From positions 1 through 40,691 of the forward strand of contig VBHO01000011.1 of NCBI GenBank assembly GCA_005882045.1: 40,691 nt of DNA, in the 5' to 3' direction. The translations under genes were made by a program, and so were the position numbers. Below the pieces are notes generated by a model, which saw only the letters and a list, made by a program, of their open reading frames with translations, made no database searches and was not told the origin of the DNA. Below are positions 26,195 through 33,082 of this stretch, piece after piece; the stretch's first letter is position 1, and each line of letters opens with the position of its first letter. Source of the stretch: Chloroflexota bacterium (GTDB taxonomy: Bacteria > Chloroflexota > Dormibacteria > CF-121).

Positions 26195-26223
26195 ATAAAA
26201 AAAGATAGCCTCAGGGCTATCTT
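26195..26223 (-). terminator. Intrinsic terminator in the infC leader (probable attenuator)
   Basis: On the minus strand AAGATAGCC-CTGA-GGCTATCTT is a perfect 9-bp stem followed by seven T's (26197-26203), ending about 10 bases before the infC Shine-Dalgarno. A TATACT box lies upstream of it (26289-26294) after the thrS stop, so the infC transcript should contain this terminator. Leader attenuation by L20 is known for infC-rpmI-rplT in Bacillus; the same logic may apply here. It may also end the thrS message. Confidence 0.8.
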
Positions 26224-26288
26224 CGTCCCCTTTACCTCTTTGGCGCGGCCTGGAGGTGAGAGTCGGACAGCCTCTCTTGGCACGCGGG

Positions 26289-26294
26289 AGTATA
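26289..26294 (-). promoter_or_regulatory. Candidate extended -10 box (TGATATACT) for infC-rpmI-rplT
   Basis: TGA-TATACT on the minus strand begins three bases after the thrS stop. The TG one base before the hexamer makes it an extended -10. It predicts a leader of about 110 bases to the infC start. Within the leader, GAGAG/CTCTC and ACCTC/GAGGT pairs precede the terminator and could form alternative structures. Confidence 0.5.
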
Positions 26295-26297
26295 TCA

Positions 26298-28031
26298 CTA
26301 CAGCGGAAGTTGCGCCTCGCGCTCGAGCTGGGCCAGGAACTGGTCGACCGTAACGGACACCTGGTCACCGCCTTCACGCCGGCGGATGTTGAGCGTCCCG
26401 CCCTCCAGCTCCTTGTCTCCCACCACGGCCATATAGGGGACCTTCTGGAGTTGGGCGTTGCGGATCTTCGCCTGCATCCGCTCCGCCTTGCCGTCGACCT
26501 CGACCCGCAGATCTCGATCGCGAAAGCGCTCAGCCAGCTTGGTGACCGCCTCCAAGTGCCGGTCCGCGATCGGAATGAAGACGACCTGTACCGGAGCCAG
26601 CCAGACGGGGAAGGCGCCCCCGTAATGCTCGATCAGGTAGGCCATGAAGCGCTCCATCGCTCCGATCGGCGCCCGGTGCAGCATCACCGGCCGCGCCATC
26701 GTCTGCTCGGAGGTCACGTACTCGAGCCCAAAACGCTCCGGCAGCAGAAAGTCGATCTGGTTGGTCGAGAGGCTGAACTCGCGGCCGATGGCGTCCTTGA
26801 TCTGCACATCGAGCTTCGGTCCGTAGAAGGCGGCCTCGCCCGGCGCCTCGACAAACGGATGCCCGGACGCGCGCAGCGCCTCGCGGGCGGCGTCCTGGGC
26901 CCGCTGCCAGATCGCCGGGTCGCCCATCCATTTGTTGCTGACCTCATCGCGCAGCGACAGGCGGAAATAGAAATCCTTGATGCCAAAAGCGCGGTAGACC
27001 TGGAGGATAAGCTGGATCACGCGCTCAAACTCCACATTCAATTGGTCCGGCCGGCAGAAGATATGGGCGTCGTTGATGGTGAACGCCCGGACCCGGATCA
27101 AGCCGGAGACCTCGCCCGATTTCTCGTAGCGATAGACCGTCCCCAGCTCGGCGATCCGCACTGGCAGATCGCGAAAGCTCGACGGCTTGCGCTGAAAGAC
27201 GCGGATGTGGTGAGGACAGTTCATCGGCCGCAGCTGCCATTCCTCGTCCTCCATCTCGGAGGGCGCATACATCGAGTCGTGGTAGCGCTCGAGGTGGCCG
27301 CTGACCTTATAGAGCTCGAGGCGCGCGATGTCGGGGGTCTTGACGTGCTCGTATCCCTGGCGGCGTTCGAGCCGAAGGATGAACTCCTCCAACTGGTGGC
27401 GAATGGCCGCCCCCTTCGGGGTCAGCAACGGCAGGCCACGACCGACCATCTCGTCGACCAGGAAGAGGTCGAGCTCCTTGCCCAGCTTGCGATGGTCGCG
27501 CTTGGCCGCCTCCTCCAGCATGGTGAGGTGGGCGTCCAGCTCGGCCTGCGTCGGAAACGCCGTACCGTAGATCCGAGTCAGCTGCTGGTTCTTCTCGCTC
27601 CCCTTCCAGTAGGCGCCGGCAATCGAGAGCAGGCGGAAGGCGCCCAGTTTGCCGGCGTTCGGCACATGTGGCCCCAGGCAGAGGTCGACGAAGTCACCGG
27701 TCCGGTAGAGGCGCGCCGTCGGCTCCGTGACCTTCTCTTCGATCAGCTCGACCTTGAGTGGCTGGTGCAAGCGCTCGAACAAGGCGACGGCTTCGGTCCG
27801 AGGCACCTCTTGTTTGACGAAGGGTGTCGCGGCCTTGACGATCTCGTGCATGCGCGCCTCGATCTTGGGCAGCGCCTCAGGGAGCAAGCGATCCTGGAAG
27901 GCGAAGTCGTAGTAGAAGCCCTCGTCGGTGGCCGGCCCGATGCCGATCACCGTGCCGGGAAAGAGATCGAGGACCGCCGCCGCCATGACATGCGCCGTCG
28001 AATGGCGCAGGGTCTCGAGGTCGTCGCTCAT
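26298..28031 (-). CDS. thrS: Threonyl-tRNA synthetase (lacks TGS domain)
   Basis: ThrRS charges tRNA-Thr and edits Ser-tRNA-Thr. This 577-residue form begins directly with the editing domain (LRHSTAHVMAAAVLDLFPG, a HxxxH site). It continues with CLGPHVPNAGKLGAF, the class II core (motif 2 ELGTVYRYEKSGEVSGLIRVR, zinc ligands in RPMNCPHH, motif 3 APIGAMERFMAYLIEH) and the C-terminal anticodon-binding domain (VWLAPVQVVFIPI onward). The N-terminal TGS domain of E. coli ThrRS is missing; the ATG at 28031 opens directly at the editing domain. TATAAT lies 27 bases upstream. Confidence 0.96.
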   Translation of the reverse strand: MSDDLETLRHSTAHVMAAAVLDLFPGTVIGIGPATDEGFYYDFAFQDRLLPEALPKIEARMHEIVKAATPFVKQEVPRTEAVALFERLHQPLKVELIEEKVTEPTARLYRTGDFVDLCLGPHVPNAGKLGAFRLLSIAGAYWKGSEKNQQLTRIYGTAFPTQAELDAHLTMLEEAAKRDHRKLGKELDLFLVDEMVGRGLPLLTPKGAAIRHQLEEFILRLERRQGYEHVKTPDIARLELYKVSGHLERYHDSMYAPSEMEDEEWQLRPMNCPHHIRVFQRKPSSFRDLPVRIAELGTVYRYEKSGEVSGLIRVRAFTINDAHIFCRPDQLNVEFERVIQLILQVYRAFGIKDFYFRLSLRDEVSNKWMGDPAIWQRAQDAAREALRASGHPFVEAPGEAAFYGPKLDVQIKDAIGREFSLSTNQIDFLLPERFGLEYVTSEQTMARPVMLHRAPIGAMERFMAYLIEHYGGAFPVWLAPVQVVFIPIADRHLEAVTKLAERFRDRDLRVEVDGKAERMQAKIRNAQLQKVPYMAVVGDKELEGGTLNIRRREGGDQVSVTVDQFLAQLEREAQLPL

Positions 28032-28057
28032 GGCTGTCCGCGCAAAATGGTCAGCCG

Positions 28058-28063
28058 ATTATA
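28058..28063 (-). promoter_or_regulatory. Candidate -10 box (TATAAT) for thrS
   Basis: A consensus TATAAT on the minus strand sits in the 52-base gap between the small cysteine-rich gene and thrS, predicting a leader of about 19 bases. The -35 is poor. There is no room for a T-box or for an E. coli-style thrS operator. Confidence 0.5.
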
Positions 28064-28083
28064 CGAAGGGACTTGGTGCGCGC

Positions 28084-28377
28084 TTAAACAGCGCGGAGTC
28101 GCTGGAGACCGGCCGGGATATCGTCCCGGCCCAGCGTTCGCTCGTCGAGCGACGCCTCCATGTCGGGGTGGACCTGGAACATGATCGAGAGTTGGTGCGC
28201 CAGGGGAACGATCGGCGCGCGCCGGGCCTGGCGTCGAAGACGCTCTTGGCGGACCGGGTCCATGGCGCAGCAGCGAATGCTGCAGTACTTGGCCGTTGTC
28301 TTCTTGACCGCGGCCTCGCACCCTGGGCGGGCGCAGATCTTGACCGGAGCGATTTGTTTGAAACCGTGAGCGATCAA
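28084..28377 (-). CDS. Small cysteine-rich, possibly zinc-binding protein
   Basis: I do not recognise the family. The 97-residue protein has five cysteines at 15, 20, 32, 36 and 37 in CARPGCEAAVKKTTAKYCSIRCC, a spacing that resembles treble-clef zinc ribbons. A basic stretch follows (RQERLRRQARR), then a C-terminal half without cysteines. That suggests nucleic-acid binding, but this is inference. The start is TTG at 28377, five bases after a clear GGAGG Shine-Dalgarno. A strong promoter with TTGACA and a palindrome lies upstream, unusual in this window and suggesting regulated or high expression. It is upstream of thrS. Confidence 0.75.
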   Translation of the reverse strand: MIAHGFKQIAPVKICARPGCEAAVKKTTAKYCSIRCCAMDPVRQERLRRQARRAPIVPLAHQLSIMFQVHPDMEASLDERTLGRDDIPAGLQRLRAV

Positions 28378-28434
28378 TCTGTCCTCCTAACTGTCGCGGT
28401 CCCTGCCGAGACCCTCTCCCCTGACGCGTTATTG

Positions 28435-28464
28435 ATTATGCTCGCCGCTTGAAGCGTGTCAAGC
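28435..28464 (-). promoter_or_regulatory. Sigma-70-type promoter with overlapping palindromic operator
   Basis: On the minus strand a consensus -35 TTGACA (28457-28462) is followed after 16 bases by CATAAT (28435-28440). The -35 lies inside the inverted repeat GCTTGA-N6-TCAAGC (28447-28464), a typical place for a repressor site. This is the only perfect -35 I found in the window. It would drive the small cysteine-rich gene with a leader of about 50 bases. Confidence 0.65.
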
Positions 28465-28475
28465 ATCGGCGCTGC

Positions 28476-28484
28476 TTATCCACA
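28476..28484 (+). promoter_or_regulatory. Consensus DnaA box
   Basis: TTATCCACA is an exact match to the strong DnaA box. It lies 13 bases upstream of the -35 element of the promoter at 28435-28464. The 211-base gap 28378-28588 holds no gene; besides this box and the promoter I see only an AT-rich stretch around 28485-28520 and no second consensus box. Confidence 0.5.
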
Positions 28485-28588
28485 TTTTTCGACCGGCGAG
28501 AGGATAAGTGGGGGAAAATTATCACGGCGATCAACCGGCGATGAGGTCTTGTAAAGAAGTGTGGCTTCTGCAGGCGCTTTTTGTTGCG

Positions 28589-29023
28589 CTAGAGCGGCGT
28601 CGACGGCACGCGCGGCTTGAGTTTCCCCTCGCGACGCTGCTGAAGAAGATCGTCGGCGAGTTGGGGAAGACCGGCGGCATCATCGACGCCCCGGATCCAG
28701 ACACTGTCGGCACCGAATCGCTTTGCCCGGCGCGCCTGGTGCGGCAGCGTGGCCAGCGCGATGAGCAGCGGGCGCTCAAAACCGAGCGCGCCGTTGAGCA
28801 CACCGAAGACGTATGCGGTGTCGGCTTCCCAGATCGCCATGTCGAAGAGGATCACCTGGGGTTTGAGGCGCTCGCAGAGTTGCTGCACGTCCTGGTTCGG
28901 GAGCGCGGTCTGGGCGAGGTAACCGGCGCCGGTAAACAGCTCCTGGTAGGCGTTCGCCTGGCGCGGATCGTTCTCGAAGATAACGACGGCGGCAGCGGTG
29001 TCGCTATCCGGATCGATGGCCAT
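28589..29023 (-). CDS. Stand-alone receiver-like protein, degenerate
   Basis: The 144-residue protein folds plausibly as a response-regulator receiver: VVIFENDPRQANAYQELFTGAGY (strand 1, acid pocket), QVILFDMAIWEAD with the candidate phosphoacceptor Asp61, PLLIALATLP (strand 4, Thr92) and GADSVWIRGVDD (strand 5). The conserved lysine after strand 5 is Arg111 here, so phosphorylation signalling may be lost or altered. There is no output domain and no histidine kinase gene nearby. CATAAT 11 bases before the ATG suggests a near-leaderless message. Partner and output are unknown. Confidence 0.7.
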   Translation of the reverse strand: MAIDPDSDTAAAVVIFENDPRQANAYQELFTGAGYLAQTALPNQDVQQLCERLKPQVILFDMAIWEADTAYVFGVLNGALGFERPLLIALATLPHQARRAKRFGADSVWIRGVDDAAGLPQLADDLLQQRREGKLKPRVPSTPL

Positions 29024-29106
29024 GGTCGAGCGAAATTATGGCATGCGCCGAAGCCCGTAAGTAAGGGGGCCCTCGTCGCGTTAGCACATTCGATAGCCCT
29101 TCGCTC

Positions 29107-29139
29107 AATCCCCGGGCCGCCCCCGGGGATTTCTTTTTT
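29107..29139 (+). terminator. Intrinsic terminator facing the plus strand
   Basis: AATCCCCGGG-CCGCC-CCCGGGGATT is a perfect 10-bp stem followed by TCTTTTTT on the plus strand. On the minus strand the stem is followed by GAGCG, so it is not a good terminator for the dehydratase gene that ends at 29139. No plus-strand gene lies upstream, so it may end an unannotated transcript. Confidence 0.75.
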
Positions 29140-30089
29140 CAGCGAGTCAGCCACGACCCCAGCCGATCCATATCGAAGTTGCCGCCACTGAGGACGGCGG
29201 CCACCGGGCGCTCGATCTCCGCATCGGCCAGCAACACGGCCACTGCGGCCGCCCCGGCCGGCTCGACGACCAGCTTCGCCTGCTGCGCGACGGCCTTGAG
29301 CGCCTCGATGATCGCGTCATCGGAGACGGTGCGCATCTGGTCGACGAAGCGCTCGATCAGGCTGAGGTTGAAGGCACGGGTGTAGGGTGCCCCCAGCCCG
29401 TCGGCGATCGAGTCCAGACGAGAAGGTGCGACCGGATGCCCGGCGGCTAGGCTCTCGCTCACGACAGGAGCCCCCTCGGGCTCCACACCGATGATCCTGA
29501 GGTTCGGCCGCTGCGCTTTGATCGCCACCGCGATGCCGGCGATTAGCCCGCCGCCACCGACCGGGACGATTAGTGTGCGCAAGTCCGGTATCGCGTCCAG
29601 TATTTCGAGGCCCACGGTGCCTTGTCCGGCGGCGACCGCGGGATCATCGAAGGGATGCACGAGATGAAGATTGCGTCGCTGCTGTTCCAGCTCGAGCCGC
29701 TGCTGCCACTCCGCCAACGGCACCAGCACGATCTCCGCGCCGTAGCGCCGGATCGCCTGCAGCTTGGTCAGCTGCGCGTCCTCCCGAATGACGACCACAC
29801 ACGGAATCTGAAAGGCCTGTGCGGCATAGGCGAGCGCCTGCCCGTGGTTCCCGGCCGAGAGCGTGATCACGCCCCGGTGGCGCTGCTCGGGGGTCAGCTG
29901 CAGAACGGCATTGACGGCCCCCCGGACCTTGAAGGAGCCGGTGCGCTGCAGGTTCTCGGCCTTCAGCCAGACGTCCGGCCCCACGAGCGACTCACCCGAA
30001 AGCGTCGGGGTCTTCAGAACATAGGGTGCAATGCGGTCCGCGGCGCCTCGCACGTCCGCCAGGGAGAGGGCGCCGGTCTCGACAGCCAC
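29139..30089 (-). CDS. Threonine/serine dehydratase (PLP-dependent, no ACT domain)
   Basis: This fold-type II PLP enzyme deaminates threonine or serine to a 2-oxo acid. Motifs: TGSFKVRGA with the PLP lysine (about residue 54), TLSAGNHGQALAYAA, PVGGGGLIAGIA (phosphate loop) and LSGGNFDMDRL at the C-terminus. At 316 residues it lacks the regulatory ACT-like domain of biosynthetic IlvA, so it resembles catabolic TdcB or a serine/threo-hydroxyaspartate dehydratase. The start is GTG at 30089. Neighbouring genes do not point to a pathway. Confidence 0.9.
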   Translation of the reverse strand: MAVETGALSLADVRGAADRIAPYVLKTPTLSGESLVGPDVWLKAENLQRTGSFKVRGAVNAVLQLTPEQRHRGVITLSAGNHGQALAYAAQAFQIPCVVVIREDAQLTKLQAIRRYGAEIVLVPLAEWQQRLELEQQRRNLHLVHPFDDPAVAAGQGTVGLEILDAIPDLRTLIVPVGGGGLIAGIAVAIKAQRPNLRIIGVEPEGAPVVSESLAAGHPVAPSRLDSIADGLGAPYTRAFNLSLIERFVDQMRTVSDDAIIEALKAVAQQAKLVVEPAGAAAVAVLLADAEIERPVAAVLSGGNFDMDRLGSWLTR

Positions 30090-30107
30090 CCTTAGACGGT
30101 AGCGGGT

Positions 30108-30191
30108 TTAGGGGAGCCTGGGACCGTGCAACAGGACGTAGTCCAGCAGCTGTGCCAGCCAGCGCCGAAAGCGGGTCGCCCGAGAAGGCAT
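30108..30191 (-). CDS. Possible small protein, 27 residues
   Basis: The 133-base gap between the SRPBCC gene and the dehydratase gene contains an ATG-to-TAA frame rich in Arg, Leu and Trp (RFRRWLAQLLDYVLLHG). It would form an amphipathic helix. No Shine-Dalgarno is visible. TTATACC lies just before the ATG and could be a -10 for a downstream start, not for this frame. Evidence is limited to composition and position. Confidence 0.2.
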   Translation of the reverse strand: MPSRATRFRRWLAQLLDYVLLHGPRLP

Positions 30192-30222
30192 GCCGGTATA
30201 ACGGGCTGCAGCGCCAGGACTG

Positions 30223-30717
30223 TCACCTGCCGCGTTTGCGTTCGGTGACCCTGGCAAGGTTGTCGAGCTCGTTTCCGCGGCCCATGACCAGCCGCTCGGT
30301 CCAGACCTCGTCGTGCATCGGCTCCATCGTCATGACCACTCGCACGCCGTCGCCGATCGGACTAAGGTCAACGACGGTGAGCTGAAGGTATGGCGCGACA
30401 CCGGGAACGAAGTCGACGAGTGACTGGTACGCAATACGCCGTGGTGGCACGATCTCGGTGAAGGTCTTCCGCGCTTCCGTGGTGAGCGGCATGCCGGCGC
30501 CTTTCATGAACGAGACCTGTTCTGGGGCCGTCGCCGTCATCGTGTAGACCAGTTCACCGCCTAGCCGCAGATCAAGCTTGCTAACGTCGACCTTGAATCC
30601 GTCCGGTGCCCACCATGACTCGATCCCTTCACGGGTGGTCCACAGGCGCCACACGTCCTCGTCCGATGTGGGGAACGTGCGCTCGATTCGAATCGTGCCT
30701 GCGGCGGTATTGGCCAT
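30223..30717 (-). CDS. SRPBCC/AHSA1-like domain protein
   Basis: The 164-residue protein shows the START/Bet v1-like pattern of AHSA1 proteins: IRIERTFPTSDEDVWRLWTTREGIESWWAPDGF near the N-terminus, LDLRLGGELVYTM, FTEIVPPRRIAYQSL and a long C-terminal helix ending DNLARVTERKRGR. Such proteins bind hydrophobic ligands or act as small stress or toxin-response proteins; the ligand is unknown. It is followed by a gene-poor gap and preceded by tRNA-Val, and seems to be a single-gene unit. Confidence 0.85.
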   Translation of the reverse strand: MANTAAGTIRIERTFPTSDEDVWRLWTTREGIESWWAPDGFKVDVSKLDLRLGGELVYTMTATAPEQVSFMKGAGMPLTTEARKTFTEIVPPRRIAYQSLVDFVPGVAPYLQLTVVDLSPIGDGVRVVMTMEPMHDEVWTERLVMGRGNELDNLARVTERKRGR

Positions 30718-30761
30718 TTAGCTCCTCCTCTGGGCCGGCCGGCTCAGGACGGAACCGGGTG

Positions 30762-30838
30762 TGGTGGGCGCAACAGGAGTCGAACCTGTGACCTCTTCCT
30801 TGTCATGGAAGCGCTCGTACCAACTGAGCTATGCGCCC
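30762..30838 (-). tRNA. tRNA-Val (anticodon GAC), CCA encoded
   Basis: The 77-base sequence folds as a cloverleaf. It has a 7-bp acceptor GGGCGCA/TGCGCCC, D stem GCTC/GAGC, anticodon stem CTTCC/GGAAG with loop ATGACAA (anticodon GAC, reading GUC and GUU) and T stem ACAGG/CCTGT with TTCGACT. The discriminator is A and the CCA end is in the DNA. Confidence 0.97.
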
Positions 30839-30850
30839 GCGTAAGCACGG

Positions 30851-30856
30851 ATTATA
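30851..30856 (-). promoter_or_regulatory. -10 box (TATAAT) for tRNA-Val
   Basis: A consensus TATAAT on the minus strand ends 12 bases before the tRNA 5' end. It implies a precursor with about five extra 5' bases. The preceding MFS gene stops at 30872, so the tRNA has its own promoter. Confidence 0.6.
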
Positions 30857-30871
30857 TCGTCGCTAAAGTGG

Positions 30872-32242
30872 CTATACCGGCGCCTTGCCGTTGGTCGAGA
30901 GCGCCGGCGGTACCAGCGGGCTGCGGCGGCCGGCGACCGCCGAGATCACGCCGCTGGCCATCAGCAGGGCGCCCATCCCGAAGATGACCCGGGTCACACC
31001 GAAGAGGTCGGCAAGGCCGCCCGCCACCAAGATCGGGATGGCAACCGCGGCATTGACCACGGTGAACATGGCGCCAAAGATACGGCCGCGCAGTTCGGCC
31101 TCGGTCTTTTCCTGGAGGACGGTGAAGGCGGGGATGAAGAGCATGCCGAACTCGACCCCCCCGATGAATCCGAAAACCACCGGGAACCAGACCAGCAACG
31201 CCGTCGCTCCCACCTGTTCGAGCAGGTAGGGCACGACCGCGAGCAGCATGAGGGTGAGCCCTGCCGAGAGCAGGCCGCCGATCAACAGCCGGCTGCGACG
31301 GTAGTGCTGACCGTACTGGCCAAGATAAAATGCCGCGCCCAGCATGCCGATCACGGCCGGCGCCAGGAAGAGGTAGACGTCGGTGACCTGCAGGCGCAGC
31401 ACCGTGCTCATGTAACTGGGCGCGAGCACGAAGACCGAGAAGATCACCGCAATCGTCAGGCTCAACTGCACCACCGCGAAGCGGACCAACGGCCTGGCCG
31501 CGATGTAGGCAATGCCTTCGCGCAGCTCATAAAGGATGTCGGTCTGCTTGGCGATCGTTTCGTGGGTGCGGGCGTGCAGGTTCGCCTTGACGAGGTAGAT
31601 CAGCCAGGCGGCGGCCAGAAAGAGCGCGGCGGCGATCCAATACGGCGAGTCTGTGCCCAGGAATCGGACGGCAAGCGTCGAGAGCGGCACCGCAACGAGC
31701 AGGGTGACGATCACCGTGCTGGTGAACATCGAGGTGGCGGTCATCAGCTCATCGGCGCCGACGATGAAGGGAATGGACGCCGCCTCGGCCGGGGCGAAGA
31801 TCTGGCCGACCGCAGCAAAGAGAAAGATGATGACGAAAAGGTGCCAGGTGACATGCTCGAAGTAGGGGGTGACCTGGCTGAGTGGGATGAGCAGGATCAA
31901 GCCGCCGCGGATCGCGTTGGTGAAGAACATCAATCGTTTCTTGTCGTGCCGGTCGGCGTACACCCCGGCGAACGGGCTGAGGAAGACCGACGGAAAGGTG
32001 TAGGCGAGGAAGAGCGCCGCGCCGTGCGTGCTGGCGTGGCTGATGCTGTAGGTCAGGATCAGCAACGCGAACATCAAGAACTTGTCGGCGAGCTGCGAGG
32101 CAACCTGTGCCGACCAGATCAGCCGGAAATCGCGGTTGGCGAGCACCGTCCGAAACCCCGGACGAGGAAGGATGATCTCCCGCGGGTCCACGCTGACCTC
32201 GTCTGGTCCCTTCAAGGCGCCTAAATCGTAGCTAGTTGTCAA
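30872..32242 (-). CDS. Major facilitator superfamily transporter
   Basis: The 456-residue protein has about 12 hydrophobic segments and resembles the MFS_3/enterobactin exporter-like group. Features are FRLIWSAQVASQLADKFLMFALLILTY (TM1), PFAGVYADRHDKKRLMFFTNAIRGG (loop 2-3 motif A, DR-x-x-KKR) and RGRIFGAMFTVVNAAVAIPILVAGGLADLFG in the second half. The substrate is unknown; drug or metabolite efflux is typical. The start is TTG at 32242, overlapping the rsmA stop as TTGA; an ATG at 32275 would overlap more and adds nothing conserved. It ends the rsmI-metG-tatD-rsmA operon. Confidence 0.88.
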   Translation of the reverse strand: MTTSYDLGALKGPDEVSVDPREIILPRPGFRTVLANRDFRLIWSAQVASQLADKFLMFALLILTYSISHASTHGAALFLAYTFPSVFLSPFAGVYADRHDKKRLMFFTNAIRGGLILLIPLSQVTPYFEHVTWHLFVIIFLFAAVGQIFAPAEAASIPFIVGADELMTATSMFTSTVIVTLLVAVPLSTLAVRFLGTDSPYWIAAALFLAAAWLIYLVKANLHARTHETIAKQTDILYELREGIAYIAARPLVRFAVVQLSLTIAVIFSVFVLAPSYMSTVLRLQVTDVYLFLAPAVIGMLGAAFYLGQYGQHYRRSRLLIGGLLSAGLTLMLLAVVPYLLEQVGATALLVWFPVVFGFIGGVEFGMLFIPAFTVLQEKTEAELRGRIFGAMFTVVNAAVAIPILVAGGLADLFGVTRVIFGMGALLMASGVISAVAGRRSPLVPPALSTNGKAPV

Positions 32243-33066
32243 TTGGCGCGCGCATTCTCGAAAAGTCGCCTCCATTCCTCGAGCGTCAAGGTCTCAGCTC
32301 GACGCGCCGGATCGATGCCTATAACGCGCAAGCGGGTGCGAGCCTCCGCCCCACTGATGCCTAGTTTTCGCCCGAGCACGAATGGAAGCTGTTTGCGACG
32401 GGCCTGGAAGAAAGGTGTGACGAAGTCGAAGAAAGACGGTAAGTCCGAGCGCGGCAAAGCGGGCTCCGCATCCGGGATGATGCGAACCAGCGCCGAGTCG
32501 ACCTTGGGCTGGGGCAGAAAGGCGGTCCGTGGGACGCGGAGCACCAGCTCCGGCGTGCCGTAGACCCGGACTCCCAGCGTCGCCATGCTCCAGCCGCCAG
32601 GCGGCGCCACGAGCCGCTCCGCGACCTCCTGTTGGACCACCAGGTCGATGCGGGCGGGTGGCGTCGGTTGTTCCAGCAGGTGGACAAAGAGCGCCCCCGT
32701 CAGGTTGTAGGGAATATTGCCGATCACCCGGTAGGGCGCCGGCAACAGCTCGTCGACCGCGGTCCGCAAGATGCTGCCCTCGACGATCCGGACGTTGGAC
32801 CGATCGCGCAGGCTGAGCGCGAGCGCTTTGACGGCGGCGGGATCGATCTCCACCCCCACGAGGGCCCGTCCGCGCTCCGCGAGCTCCACCGTCAATGCCC
32901 CCAGTCCCGGCCCGACCTCGACGATGCGGTCCTCGGGTTCGACCTGCAGCGCCTCGACCAGCCGCTCGAGCTGCGCGCGATCGGCCAGGAAGTTTTGTCC
33001 CCAGCGCCGCAGGTAGCGGACGCCGAAGCGACGGGCGACGCCGCGAATGATCGATGGATCCGCCAG
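32239..33066 (-). CDS. rsmA: 16S rRNA (adenine1518/1519-N6) dimethyltransferase RsmA (KsgA)
   Basis: RsmA dimethylates two adenines in the 3' hairpin of 16S rRNA during late 30S assembly. Motifs: LADPSIIRGVARRFGVRYLRRWGQNFL at the N-terminus, VEVGPGLGALTVEL (SAM motif I), VGVEIDP, YRVIGNIPYNLTG (catalytic NIPY) and FFQARRKQLPF. The first standard start in frame, TTG 32895, falls after SAM motif I and would destroy the enzyme. I place the start at CTG 33066, giving 275 residues beginning with the conserved ADPS. An ACG at 33093 overlapping the tatD stop is the alternative. Confidence 0.93.
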   Translation of the reverse strand: MADPSIIRGVARRFGVRYLRRWGQNFLADRAQLERLVEALQVEPEDRIVEVGPGLGALTVELAERGRALVGVEIDPAAVKALALSLRDRSNVRIVEGSILRTAVDELLPAPYRVIGNIPYNLTGALFVHLLEQPTPPARIDLVVQQEVAERLVAPPGGWSMATLGVRVYGTPELVLRVPRTAFLPQPKVDSALVRIIPDAEPALPRSDLPSFFDFVTPFFQARRKQLPFVLGRKLGISGAEARTRLRVIGIDPARRAETLTLEEWRRLFENARAN

Positions 33067-33082
33067 GTCGAGCGGACGTTTT

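Noticed and set aside
26256-28184. A 642-codon open frame on the plus strand opposite thrS
   Set aside because: thrS on the other strand has every expected motif; the plus-strand product has no recognisable domain and is an effect of high GC content.
28476-28484. A replication origin at the DnaA box
   Set aside because: Only one consensus box is present, with no cluster, no clear unwinding element and no dnaA, dnaN or gyrB nearby.
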